The notes under the pieces: model-generated
The model's input: the letters and a program-made list of their open reading frames with translations, nothing else
The model's database searches: none
What the model was told of the DNA's origin: nothing
DNA from: Austropuccinia psidii
Taxonomy: Eukaryota > Basidiomycota > Pucciniomycetes > Pucciniales > Sphaerophragmiaceae
Length of the DNA stretch: 64,000 bases
Direction: 5' to 3'
Assembly: GCA_023105745.1 (NCBI GenBank)
Contig: JALGQZ010000013.1
Coordinates: 25,061,105-25,125,104, forward strand
Shown here: positions 47,585-59,480 of the stretch, in pieces
How the letters are laid out: each line of letters begins with the position of its first letter
Position numbering within the stretch: the stretch's first letter is position 1
Made by a program: the position numbers and the translations under genes

Positions 47585-50500
47585 ATTAACTTAATAAAAA
47601 TGATATAGTCATTAAATTATTAATATAAGTCACTGAGACTTATGATAATAAGAATATAAAAGCTCTACCAAAGTAAATCATATCAGGTTTAAATAATTTA
47701 AAGCCGATTCATAAATAATATAAGTAAAATCAAATATTATGCACTACTGTTTAATAATAATCAATATTGATGATTCTATAAATAAATGAAAGAAAGCTAA
47801 AAAGAAGGAAATAATTTTGTTGAAAAATAACTTCAGATGTATTATTAAAGAGAAGAAATATACCAAAAAAATAAAGAAGTATTTCTGGAAGAATAATTAG
47901 AAATTGAAAAACATTAAAAAAACAATAATAGCCATTTCAAAAGGAATTTATTGTATTTTAAAAATAAATTCAAATAAAAATTCTATAAAATGATATAAAC
48001 TTTATATTATGATAAAAGATTTAGTCAAATTATAAAAAAGATAATTGTACTCTAAAATATTAATTTTCCATTTATAGAAATTATTAAAAAAACCTGAGGA
48101 ATTATATTTAATAACAAAGACTTTTGATTCAATGAAACATATATTCTATTAGAAGACTAACTATACTTATTTATTTTAAAGGGAATAAACATTTCCCTTT
48201 TTATCAATTTTAAAAACCACCTCTTCAATCCAACATAATTGGAAAGTGTACACATATGTAAAAACTGGAAAAATCATACTCAAAAATTGAGTTTTGACTT
48301 AAAATCAATTTTCAATTGAGAAAGAACATAAAAGTATCATATTTATCTTTAATGGTTATACTTTTCTATTTTTCTGGATAAAAATCATAGATTTAAAAAA
48401 ACTTTAATCTTGATAATAATTGAAAAATGAAATTGAAAGAAAAAATCTCTCAATTCAAATCTTTAATTAATGGTGAAAGTACTCTTGATTTTTTTGGAAA
48501 TTATTAAAAGGTACTCTCATGGACAAATAAAAAATTATATTATTGATAAGGAAGAATCATTTTTGGTGCTTTTATGAATATTATGAGCTCATAATATACA
48601 TGAAAATTTCAAGAAAATTTATTATGAAATTAGTTCTCTATGAGCTTTCAAAGATACTTGTTTTCCATTTGAAAATAAAAATAAGACTAAAACTAAAATC
48701 TTGATGAAGCTTTGATAAATTTAACTTAAATTTCAAGATAATTCAATATTTGAATGTTCTTAAAGCATTGATTATGTAAGATGTGTCTATGAAACTGTTG
48801 ATAATATTACTAGTAATCAACAGTACTATTACTGTTCTTATGAAATATAATAATCAAAAATTATTATAACCAAAATTAAATCGATAATTAGTCAATTATT
48901 TCTTTTACTTGTTATACACTACTAGTGATTATAACAGTAAGCAGTAATTGTCTACAAGAATTGATTACAAGAAGTATTTAATAATAAAGCTTCTTTATTG
49001 AAATAATAAACGTATTTTAATATATAATTATCTTTTGCAAGAATAATTATAAATATAATTATTGAAGAAAACAATTACTAGAGAAAAAGTTCAAGAATTA
49101 AGAAAAACACTCACTAATACTCCAAAGAGCTTATTAAAGGATAAGAGTAGAGAAATCTGATGGATAATTGTGGATTTAATGGATCAAAATTGATTTATAA
49201 AAGGATTACAGCAATGTATAGGTTATTTATATGATTTCACGTATTTCTGATTGATTCTAAAAGAATAAAACACTTTTAAGAAAAGATTTAACTAATACTT
49301 ACTTGTTGGTAATAATGGTATAATTGAATAATGTGATAATTTTGGAAAAAACAGCAAGAGGAGGCCACTTTTAAATCAACAATGGCTCACAGATGCATGC
49401 CATGAAGAAAACTTAAAAACCAGTGAGTGAGAAAACAGTAAACCCTTTTGGATTATTGGTTGCATCATCTGTTGTCACATAAGATTATCATAATTACTTA
49501 ATTGATGTTTTTACGTGACTACCAAGCCATTTATGGTTAAGAATAAAAGGAGTAAAAACTGTAAATCTTCTTTTATTTCAAAATGCTCATTAATTTCTCA
49601 AAGTTATCAAAGTTATTGGAAATTTCATTCAAGAGTGTATTTTCTGTGAATTTTTGAAGATTCAGTGTTTCCTGTGGAATCATCAAAAATGGACTGTAAG
49701 TAAAATGTTTGAGTCTACTTATAAAATTATGATTACTTTTGGTTTTTTATGAATTATAAATTCCGTAATTGGTCCTGAAAGTTTCAGAAAGATTCATTAA
49801 GAATTGTATTTTTATTGAATTTTTGAAGTTTTTCCCTCATTTCTACATAGAATTGCAAATAGTGATATTGCTGGTTGCTATGATGTAAATCAATGGATAC
49901 TAGTCCAAAAAGGGTTTCAATTACTTTTTTGGGCTTATCCATGGAAAATAATTAAGAATTGAAATGGTTACAGGAGTATAAGTTGCTCTTTACCTCCTTG
50001 GCACATCAAAATAGCAGCTTTTTTGCTATTTTCTTATGATTTAATGAGATTTTAACTTGGTAACCAAGTTCCCAAAAGGGTTTAGTATACTAATTGGGCC
50101 AGGATCAGCCATGGATCCAAGCTTTAGAGCTTTCCACACCTCAGAGGCCTCAGAAGCTGGGTACCCTGGCTCTCTTTGATGTCTTTTGTCCCCCTTGACT
50201 ATTTTTACATCAAAAAGAGAAATTCAGGCTCTTGACTGATATCCACTATGGGTGTACCAAAGGTGTATGTAAGAATACCATAATCTTAAGTGCCACAGAC
50301 ATGCATAACACTATTCTTGGTGTATATGTAACATGGGATTTCTCACATTCCCATTATTTTGGCATGAAATTGAGAAAAACCAAGATTTTCACAATTCTTT
50401 TATGTGGTATTGAAGTATGTTCCATATTACCACCTCTTAGAGTTAATTTAAGCTTATTCACTCTATGGAGTTACCATAGGTGAAGTTTTGTGTATAATCC

Positions 50501-51140
50501 AAATCTGGTCTTAAATCCATGGACTTACTTACTAACCAAAAAGCAGTTCATCTTTTATGAAATAAAAAAAGATGAATTTGGAGTATATGCATGACTAATG
50601 GGTTATGCATAGTTCAAAATTTATTTTTCACAATATTTGTGGCCTATTTGGGTATGTAAATATACCTCAAGGCTCACAGATTACAAGTCTTAAAGAAGGA
50701 ATTTTCCCTTTGAAAGCTTGTAACTTCTGTCCGAATTGGGTATAAACAAGTTGAAGATTTGATTTTGTATCTAGTCATAATAATAAAGCTCAAAGGAAAT
50801 TGAAAAGTTATTCCTTAAAGAGAGAATACTTATGTTGGTTGTTGCAGATACTAAATGTGGGCTACCCTGGAACCTTTTCCAATTTTCCTCTTTTCACCTG
50901 TTTTTTAGAGCTCACAAGCTCAATAGTTTAATGCCATTGTATTTATTTAGATAAGCTTCAATGGAGTCCATGATTTCCTATTATATGCTTGGAAATGCTT
51001 ATTTAATTAAGTAAATAAATACAAAAGCTTAATTTAAACATGATTGTCATGAGTCAACACATAACTGGTATATAAATATAAATTGAAAGGATTTCTTAAA
51101 TTGTATTGAGCTCTATGAGAGACTCTTTGATCCTCAAAAA
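47585..51140 (-). repeat. Old degenerate LTR of the Gypsy group, limits uncertain
   Basis: Weak but collinear likeness to the Gy2 LTRs: ATATAAGTCACTGAGACTTA near 47617 matches the TATAGTCACTGACAGTTATA block, and CTTGTAACTTCTGTCCGAAT near 50720 matches CTTGAAATTCCTGTCCAAAT at 28810. A solo LTR (48775-50678) is nested in it. The left end cannot be placed; the right end is cut where another LTR begins (51141). Confidence 0.45.
48775..50678 (-). mobile_element. Solo LTR, family A, copy 4
   Basis: 1904 bp flanked by GATTA (48770-48774 and 50679-50683). It begins TGTAAGATGTGTCTATG and ends CTCAAGGCTCACA. Same orientation as the other three copies. Confidence 0.93.
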
Positions 51141-51686
51141 TGTGAGCCCTAAGGAATTTTGCAATGAGTTCATGAAAATTGCCACTTTACATAAAATTAA
51201 GAATGAAAAAAGTAGAATTTCTTAGAATTTAATAAGTACTTATAGCTTTCATTTCATGATAATTAAGTATCAAAATATAACGGAAACCTTGTATTAAACA
51301 TTGAAGTTTAACTAGGAATACATCATAGGGTATTTTCTCCCCAGAGACAAAAAATGTAATCTTTCATTGGGATCGAGAAATCTTGATAATTTTTGATTTT
51401 GATTCAAATTTTCTCAAGTGAAGTTAGCTTAAAGTTACACAATATAGAAGCCAAATAAAAAAATTCTAGTTAAAATAAAGGTATGGTGTTGATCTTAAAA
51501 TTTAGAATTGTATTTATCACACAGATGGTAGACCGTTAAGGCCTTTATCAAGACAATGAAATGTGATATCTTATGGCTTCAAATGAATAAAAAAAATGCA
51601 AAAACGAAAGACATAAAAGGGGAAAAAGGGATTATTGAAAAGCGTGGGAGGGTATCCAGATCTTTGGATCTAATGAATTGGGGTTT
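51141..51686 (+). repeat. Fragment of an older LTR, cut by Gy3
   Basis: Starts TGTGAGCCCTAAGG, like the starts of Gypsy LTRs on plus. Over 545 bp it keeps the order of blocks in the Gy1 LTR: a GCTTAAAGTT block, an AAAATAAAGGTATGGTG block, then GGTATCCAGATCTTTGGATC corresponding to GGTACCCAGCTTTTTGGATC at 17701. The distance to that block is similar to Gy1's. Gy3 interrupts it; the remainder would lie beyond the window. Confidence 0.5.
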
Positions 51687-54600
51687 TGTAAGGTGTGGAT
51701 ATGAAACTTTGATTGAAAATCAAGGAATTTTCCTGTCCTCAAATCTTGTATAAGGAAAAAATTTGATTAGAAATAGTATGAAATCGTATTTTTAGGAGAA
51801 AACAAACCAAATTTATCTCTTTTGAATTTATAAGTATAAAACAATAATATTATAAAGATTTATGGCTTTACCAACAATAAAAAGTGATCCAACAATACTC
51901 TACAAGAGATATTTAAGGCTACAAAAGAAATTTCAATTGAAATTAATTGAGAAAAGAACTGCAAGAAATTAATTAAAGAAAAAAGTATTTAGAAAGATTT
52001 ACTCGAGAGAAAACACACCCAAAAGTGAGCAGAGTGAATTTGGAAACAAAGTGACAAAGCTTACGGTGACGAGAGATGCTTTAATTAACTTATGGGGTGG
52101 TTCAAAGGTAAAACTGATTATAAGAGTTAAAAAAGTGATTATAATGATTTTTTCACGTGGTTAAAAGTTACAAAATGATTAAAAAAGGGTGGTTGGAATC
52201 TTTTGTTGATTGGTTTAACAGTGTTTAAACTAATTATAAAAGGAAAAGATTCTAACATGAAGAGAAAAGTGGGGTAAAGAAGACATTACTTTATAGCCAT
52301 CAATTTCCTTACTCCAAAAGTAATGTTTATTCTTGTCAGTCGTGGAAAACACTCTGACAACAGAAAAGCCAATTATGGCATCATTTCATCCTGGTGTAGA
52401 CCAAAAAAGGGCTGATTTTAGCGATTTTAGACCCTTAAAGCAGCCATTACTATTGTAATACCTGGTCTAGAGCCTTCAAAGCACGTCAGAATGTGTGTAA
52501 AAGACATAGAAACCAGTTAAAATTGTTTTTACCAAGATTGTTTGAGCTTAAGGGCAGGTTTACCCTCTTCTCAACAGTTAAAACTGCCCTGTTTGGTATC
52601 AAAACTTCATTATCAATTGAGTGACAGACACTGCTACCCAATTCCAGGCCAAAAGTGATGAACATTTGTGTTTATTTTGACATCTCACGCCTGTCAGCAA
52701 CCATTTTGGGGGTCTGGCTCCACCTTAGAGCTAGAGTTCCTTTCCCCCCAAATTACTCTTTCCAATTTATTTAACTTTGATTCCTCATCATGTATTATAC
52801 TTGTAATTTACATATGTAATTAAATTTAGTTTTACAATACACTTACTGTAATAATTGACACCTCATATGTAAACTAAAGCTAACTTATGTAATACACGCA
52901 CACATTTTGACATTTCAATTGAAAATAATTCAATTCCTCATAGCTTCTCAACTACACACAACACCTCAATTTGGACACAAAAAATGATGGTTAACACAAT
53001 ATGTGATGTGAATTAATGAAAGATTTTGAGGATTTTCAGCTTTTTGTACAGAAAATACCAAAAACTTAATTTAAGCTTATTTAGAGTTGAGCTACAGAAA
53101 TTTTACCCAGAGGTGAACCCACCTTAATTTTTATGAGAAGTCCATTTGGAAAACAATTTTCATGTCAGCCTGTGACTCAAAACCAGAGCACAAGCATGAC
53201 AGCCAAAATACCATAAACCAATGGTATAGCCAAGATACCACCAAAACATGGAGCTGAGCCAAATCAGATCAGAAGGTATCAAAAGAAAGAGTAAACTCAC
53301 CTCTTTCTAAAAATATAAGTCCCATCACCATAGGACAAGCAATAACAAAGTTATTCCTGCTCAAAGTTATTGCTGAGCATAAACCTTAATTTTCACCCCT
53401 CATCTAAAATCTAGAAGGAGAGGCTTAACCCCATTAAATGGGTACTCAAAATGAAGCTCTAAGACAGGGCTATCCAATGGTACCAGCCAAACTGAGCTAG
53501 CACCAATATTACTGGAGTTATGGTCAATTTCAGGCCAAATAAGAGTGAACAAAACATTCACCATTCATCTAGCTTCTACAGTTTTAGTGTGACATACTTG
53601 AAGTGGGGTCTTTTTGGAAAGAGCACAATCAGGGCTATCTGATGGTGTCATCCATTTCCTCATATCTCAACTACAGCAGAAGTTATGGGGCAAACAAGCT
53701 CAATACAGCTTTTTGCCTATACCACGCAAATATACAAAAATCTTGTACATGGGATAACTTTGCCATATTTAATGATACCCATATCAAATGAGGTACCATT
53801 GTGTAGGGCACATACAGGGCTACACACTGAACCAATTTTGAGGTTGATATCTCAAGAATTGACAAAGGTATGGCTGTTTTAAGGTGAGATTCCCACCTGC
53901 TTTCATATACAGCCTTACCATGGGATAATATCCCATAACCGTGAATATGAGGTGTCAAATAGACAAAGAAGCTTGTTTTTACTTCAATACCTCATATTTC
54001 AGTCAATACTGGGGTCGCATACAGTTTCTGCACAGCATTCTACGCGTCATACACGTCAGAATCAGGCTGTGAGGTCCCCAGATGAAGGTTTTCACCCTGT
54101 ATTGGTGAAAACTGCCCAGATGTGGTTTCAAAACCACATCTGAGCCCAATACAGGCTATAAAGGCTGTTTGAAAACCACAAGCCAGTACTAGAGGGTGAA
54201 AAATCTTCACTTCCTCTATGTGGAAAGGTCTAGCACCCTTTCCACCCCATCTCAGGATAAAAAGGAGGCTTTTCACAGCCAGAATTGTTTCCTCATCCTG
54301 CTCTTGAATATCCTACATAGTAAACTGTCAAAAACAGTTTTACTCTTGGGTAATAATCAGGGTATAATTATAATTTTAATTATTGTAGTTCTTATTATAG
54401 TAATCCAACTGGTAAGACTGCACCCAGGGTTCTCAATAGCGCTCACCACCACTATTTCTCAATAGTAGAACCCTGTTATTATATTATAAACCATTTTATT
54501 ATATTAAATCTCTTATTTTAAAATCATTTCCATGTGTCACAGTCATAGTTCTAGTTGTAAATAGCCTAATTACTGCTTCAACATAGACTCCAGCTGACAT

Positions 54601-54916
54601 TTCATATGTTTATTTGTAGGATAAAAAGTTATGATAGTCTTTATTTAATTTTTTTTCAAACATATTTTAATTTCGGTATTTTTGTTGAAAATTGAGTTTT
54701 ACTTAATTTTTTCAAGTAAAAATGTGTTCTAACAAGTTTAAAATTCAATTTAATTTTATTTTGAAATTATAATTAAATTTTTAGTTTTATATATAAATTT
54801 ATATTTATATTTCATTTTTATTTAGATAATATAAATGAATTTATTTTATTTATATTTTTATCTTATTTTATTATTTGTGGTCTTTTGGATATATCAAAAT
54901 ACCTCTAAGGCTCACA
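51687..54916 (-). repeat. Gy3 3' LTR, interrupted by solo LTR family E
   Basis: Starts TGTAAGGTGTGGATATGAAAC and ends CTCTAAGGCTCACA. Without the nested 1437-bp LTR and one TSD it is about 1.79 kb, in the range of its relatives. TTCCCTCCCCCTAAAAAAAG next to it is the polypurine tract on minus. Confidence 0.75.
53163..54599 (-). mobile_element. Solo LTR, family E, copy 2
   Basis: 1437 bp flanked by TTTCA (53158-53162, 54600-54604). It begins TGTCAGCCTGTGACTC and ends GACTCCAGCTGACA, and is the reverse complement of the 22031-23437 copy along its length. Open stretches inside are not supported as genes. Confidence 0.9.
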
Positions 54917-54949
54917 TTCCCTCCCCCTAAAAAAAGAATATTACTTTGT

Positions 54950-55789
54950 AATATTGTTATTTATAGTGTGTCTGAGCCTTCTGAGAAGTTTGGTAGCTTC
55001 AGGTATGTCTTTTTCTGCTAACCATTCATCTTCACAGGTTTGGTCACTGTACCTAACAAGGTATTCCCTTACTTTATTGGTTCTCAACTTTGTTTCTTTG
55101 TAGACTTTACTAATTTTCTTAATAACAAATGATTAAATAGGAGGTATAACTTGGGAAACTTTATTTCTTAAAGCAAATTTTTCAGCATCACTAGATTTAT
55201 ATGGATTTATAAAGCTCACTGGAAATTTAGGATGCTTATTGCTAAGTTCCTCAGATAATTCTACATCAAAAGCATTTTATACATGGAGGGCCTTAATAAA
55301 AAAAGGTTCTGCAAAGGAGTCTTTTAGCGTTTTACATCTTTTGAGTTTATTTAAGTTGGTGGTGGATAGCAGTACTAAATCCCCTACTTTAAAATATGCA
55401 GTGGCATGTGATTTGTCCCATTTGGTTTTGACATATGCAAAAGAGTCTTCCATGAACCTTACTGCATGCTTTCTAGATTTGTATAGCATTCCTTTGAAGC
55501 TAGCAGCTGTAGAATGTAACTCAACCAAATCTTTCCTCAGGGAATCCTGAGGTGATTTGGGATTCCATCCTTTTTCTAGAATAGCAGGAGTTTAATTGGT
55601 ACTGGAATGAATGGATGTCTTATATGCTAATTATAGTTCTGGTAAACGAGTACACCAATAATGGGTGAATCCATCACAATCCTTAAATTTAATGACATAT
55701 CCACAAACTCTTCTTACCATGTCTTCCAAGATTTGGATCATTCTCTCAGCCAGACCATCAGTTCATGGGTGGTAGGCTGTAGAGAAGGA
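54950..55789 (-). pseudogene. Gy3 integrase C-terminus and tail
   Basis: The open stretch 55528-55277 has FAYVKTKWDKSHATAYFKVG and LKDSFAEPFFIKALHV. Further stretches toward 54950 match the chromodomain-like tail (REYLVRYSDQTCEDEWLAE) with interrupting stops. 55789-55530 covers the segment after the integrase core, with stops (for example in the PQTDGLAERMIQ region, where Gln-Thr is damaged). Confidence 0.75.
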
Positions 55790-56380
55790 TCACTTTGTCC
55801 CAAACAGTTGGTGAAGATTTTTCCATAATGCTGAGGTGAATTTGGGATCTCTGTCACTAATGATGTTTGTGAATATTCCAGTCCATGATACTATTATATT
55901 CCATATCAGAAGAGCTGTATCCATAGCTGTATCATCTTTGTGACATGGTATAGAGATTGGAGTCTTACTAAATCTCTCAACAATCACTAGGAAAGCATTA
56001 TAACTTCTATCACCCCCTGGTGGTAGGCCAGTTACCCAATCCATATGGAAAATTTCCCAAGGTCTTCTGGGTTCTTGGATCTTGATCATATTTCCAAGTC
56101 TTCTGCCAGTTGATTTGTCTGCCTTTTGACATCTGTCACAGGTTTTTTGATACTCTGTAACATCTTTCTGCCACATTGGCCACCATATACAGGTCTTTAT
56201 TGTTTCTCTTGTTATGTCTTCAGATAGATGTACTGAGAAGGGGCTGTCATGGCATTCTTTCAGCAAAATATTAATTACGGACCTTTCCACGATTGTCATG
56301 ACACATTTATTCTTAGTTCTGTGGTAAATTATACCATCCAGTAAGTGGAATATTCCCTCATCAAATGATTTTTTCCATAT
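55790..56380 (-). pseudogene. Gy3 integrase
   Basis: The open stretch 56299-55790. The zinc-binding part is complete: CHDSPFSVHLSE and CDRCQKADKSTG (with CxxC after TEYQKT; the first Cys position of the usual pair is KTCDRC). The core has HMDWVTGLPPGGDRSYNAFL (Asp) and ISDRDPKFTSALW (Asp); the Glu lies in the next frame near 55750. The best preserved part of Gy3. Confidence 0.85.
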
Positions 56381-58620
56381 TTAATCTGAGGAATGTATCA
56401 AAGAGTTGTCTTTACAGTCTTTAGTAAGTAATTGGAATAAAATGCTACAATTCATATCCTGAGTATAACTGTTTCTCACTTCTTCAAAGGAGGTGGTGTT
56501 CAGATTTGTAATACTGATTCCTTCTATTGGGATCTGTGGGGAAGCTTCTTCTGGCACATAAGAAGGACTGTCAATATTCTTTGGTAATGGCCATCTGCTC
56601 AGTATATCTACATTTTTATGAATATTTGCATCTTTGTGAACAATGGTCATATTGCCCCTATACTCTTGTATGGTTATTTGCATCTGAGCATGTGTCTGTT
56701 AGGTGTTTTAATGTTTAAAGGTGACTTAACAGCAGTACAATCTGTTATCAATTCAAAAACACATCCTTCCAGGAAGTGATTTAGCTTTTCCAAGGCCCAG
56801 ACAAGGAAGAAAAACTCCATTTGAATTGCTCCATATTGTCACAGGGGCTCTTGGACAGAAAAAAAAAGAGTCGCCTGGCACTCAGCAATCAGGGAACTCA
56901 CTTGGAAGACTCCAAAAGAAGAAAGAAAACAAAATAAAAGAATAAATTTCTCTAAGAAGGATGCAAGTACAAAGATGAGAAGGCAAATGGCCAAAGAGCC
57001 AACCAAGTAAGTCCTTAATCACTGTTTCAACCTGCCGAAATGAAAAATAGAATTAGTAAGGATATGACCACCCAATATCCATTGACAGGCAAAGAAAGAA
57101 AAGAGAAAAGGTGCTAACTGACTGACTTGATAATATCAGTATTCACTTAAGAAAATGGTAAGATAAATAAAGATAAAATAAAATCAAAATATATTAATTA
57201 ACTGGGGGAAAACCCCCCAGGGTCAAAGGAACCTGGTACATGTGAAAGGTTGAGAGCTTGACTCCTTCAGGATAGCAGTGGTCCTGTATTGAATACTGGA
57301 AGCTGTATTGATTGTCTGATGGAGTGTATGCCTTGCCAGATTGGGAAATGAACTGTGTTGAGTGATTTTCCCATGATGTATGATTGAAATACAGGTATTG
57401 GTGAATCAATACTGTATTGAAATGAATGTGGTTTCCAAGTAGGATAGATGGAGCATTGACGCTTGAGAACTGATTTTGGAACTACCTCTTGAATATCCCT
57501 TGAGAATGAACAGCCAGTATTTCCTTGGAGGAATACTGCGAGTGAGAATAACCATTGATTGCTTGATGATGTCATTGGTATTTGAGATTGTGACACTTGC
57601 CCTTGAGCCTTGATGAATCCTCTGGAAGGTGTGCCTTTATGACCTGTTGAAAAGTTGAAATAGCCATTTGAAATTGCCGCCATTGGATTGCTGCTGAAAA
57701 AAGATGCATAATGGTGTATAACACCATATATGGCACTTTTCGTTACTGAAGGTGAAATGTGGCCAAATGTCTTTTGGAATGATGCCAGGAGGATAAGAGT
57801 GAAACTTGGGTTTTGGAGGCTTCAGAGGTGATAAAATGTATTTTGGGGTATTTGGCCATTTTTGGGTTTTTGACGAAATACAGGTAATACAGCTTAGAAA
57901 CTGTATTTCTGGAAAGTGCGCAAAATGCACAAAACTGGAAATTACGCCACAAAAGGCCTGATATGGCCTTTTGGGCATAGTTCACATGATACATGAGAAA
58001 TATGGCCTAGATGGCTTAATACAGCTAAATTCAAAAAAAGTGAGAAAGCTGTATTTAAAGCTTAAAAAGCCAAATACAGGATTTTAGGCTGTATTTTCCC
58101 TGTTGTATGGAAGATACCCAAGATGCACAAAAGCACAGAGACAGCCTAGAATAGCTTGATGATGGTGAAGGGGCCAGGTTGGACCCAGATGATAAAATGA
58201 CCATTAAGGCCATAAGACATGCCAATGGCCAATTTGGCCAATGATTATGGATATGGTTAGAATTTCCACATATTGGATATGGCATGGATATGCCATATTG
58301 AGGGCCAAGAGGGTGGATTTCCATGGTTGTGACACATATCTGGATTCAGTTGGTTTTATTTGCCTGGATATGAAGAATATGGGTCCTTCCACAGGTTTAT
58401 CATTAATAATCTGGAATTGATGAAGTGCAGAACCAAGCCCATCTCCTGATGCATCAATTTAAAGCTCAAAAGGAAGCTTCAAGTATGGCATCATTAAGAG
58501 TGGAGCTGTGGTTAAGGCTTGTCTTAAAGATTCAAAGGCTTTGACTCTGTCAACAGTCATTTCAAACACTGTGTCCTTGTCACACAATTTCTACAGAGGT
58601 CTTGCTATGGATGCAAATTA
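56381..58620 (-). pseudogene. Gy3 RNase H and tether, split by solo LTR family C
   Basis: From 58620 down: [24 protein letters not shown] first half, then [20 protein letters not shown] to 58335. The solo LTR is 58334-56837. The domain then resumes with [38 protein letters not shown] and the tether [20 protein letters not shown] (56683-56381). Stops occur at HLTDAS-like and other positions, and a stop ends the tether after IHSSD. Confidence 0.82.
56837..58334 (+). mobile_element. Solo LTR, family C, copy 2 (long form)
   Basis: 1498 bp flanked by CATAT (56832-56836, 58335-58339). It begins TGTCACAGGGGCTC and ends CATGGTTGTGACA. The first about 400 bp are collinear with 40747-41150, including CACTGTTTCAACCTG and the CTGGGGG/CCCCCAG hairpin (57202-57220). 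The rest is about twice as long as in copy 1. A 138-codon minus-strand open stretch (57267-57683) has no recognised family and is overlapped by others. Confidence 0.87.
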
Positions 58621-59480
58621 TTTAATATGCTTTTTGTAATATCCTGCAAACTTCAACAATTACAGAATTTTTTTTATGAGGCATGGGTTTCAGTAGTACT
58701 GCTGCAACTTTGTTTTTGTCAATTCCAAGGGATAAACCAGATACTACATGTCCTAGTCCTCCGAGTTCTTTGAATCCAAAATGACATTTCTTCAATAAAA
58801 CTTTCATGTTTACAGATTGGATTTTGGTCAAAACTCTGGATAATCTGTATATATGTTATTCCCAAATCTTGGAACAGACAATAATTTTGTCAATGTAAAT
58901 GATTGACCATCTTTCTGAATTTTATTCAGGGAAGATTTAATTAATCATTCTTTGAAAGTGTGAAGGTCCATTCCTGATACCAGATAGCATCCTCAAATAT
59001 TCATATACTCCACAATAAGCAATGATTCTTAAGTATTTTCTTACCCTTGTGGTCACAACATTCTGATGAAATACTTTAAGGGCTTCTATAGTGCTTATAT
59101 ACACTGCTTGAGATATCCGGGTAAGGGCAATTTGGATTTTTGGTATTGGGTACCTGTCTGGAACAGTGTAAATGTTCAGGGCTCTAAAGTCCCCAACCAT
59201 TCTAGATTTTCCATTATGCCATGCCACTATGACTAGGGTAGTTATTTCTAATTCCTCATTATGGCCAGCCTTCCTTATTGCACCAAGATCTAAAAGTTCT
59301 TTAATATGAATTTACAGGGCTTCTATTTATTTAGGACTTTCTGGATATGCAGGTCTTCTTAAGAGTGGTAGATAAGGTCTTGCAATATAAAGGATGATGT
59401 CAACTTCATGCCCAATAATTGCCACCAAAGGTTCTTTGCCTGATGCAAATGCTTGTTTGGGCCATATAAAAGGGAAGGAA
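58621..59480 (-). pseudogene. Gy3 reverse transcriptase, N-terminus cut by Gy4
   Basis: Starts at WPKQAFASGKEPL where the Gy4 LTR abuts. 59227-58937 has MVGDFRALNIYTVPDRYPIP and VYISTIEALKVFHQNV, where the catalytic Asp of xMDALK is Glu after a frame-consistent change, then YLRMLSGIRNGPSHFQRMIN. The YxDD box reads YIDK (about 58885-58896). 58831-58622 has KKCHFGFKELGGLGHVVSGL. Not functional. Confidence 0.83.

Larger units (their letters stand above)
51687..59480 (-). mobile_element. Gy3, minus-strand Ty3/Gypsy element, interrupted by Gy4
   Basis: 3' LTR 51687-54916, a polypurine tract, then pol on minus in reverse order (chromodomain region, integrase, RNase H, RT), up to the RT N-terminus at 59480 where Gy4 is inserted. 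Solo LTRs sit in its LTR (53163) and RNase H (56837). The left flank GTTTT (51682-51686) would be its TSD; the other copy is outside the window. Its pol is related to but distinct from Gy1/Gy2. Confidence 0.85.

Noticed and set aside
57267..57978. Two overlapping minus-strand open frames of 138 and 113 codons
   Set aside because: They lie inside a TSD-bounded solo LTR (family C long form), overlap each other in different frames and match no family I recognise.
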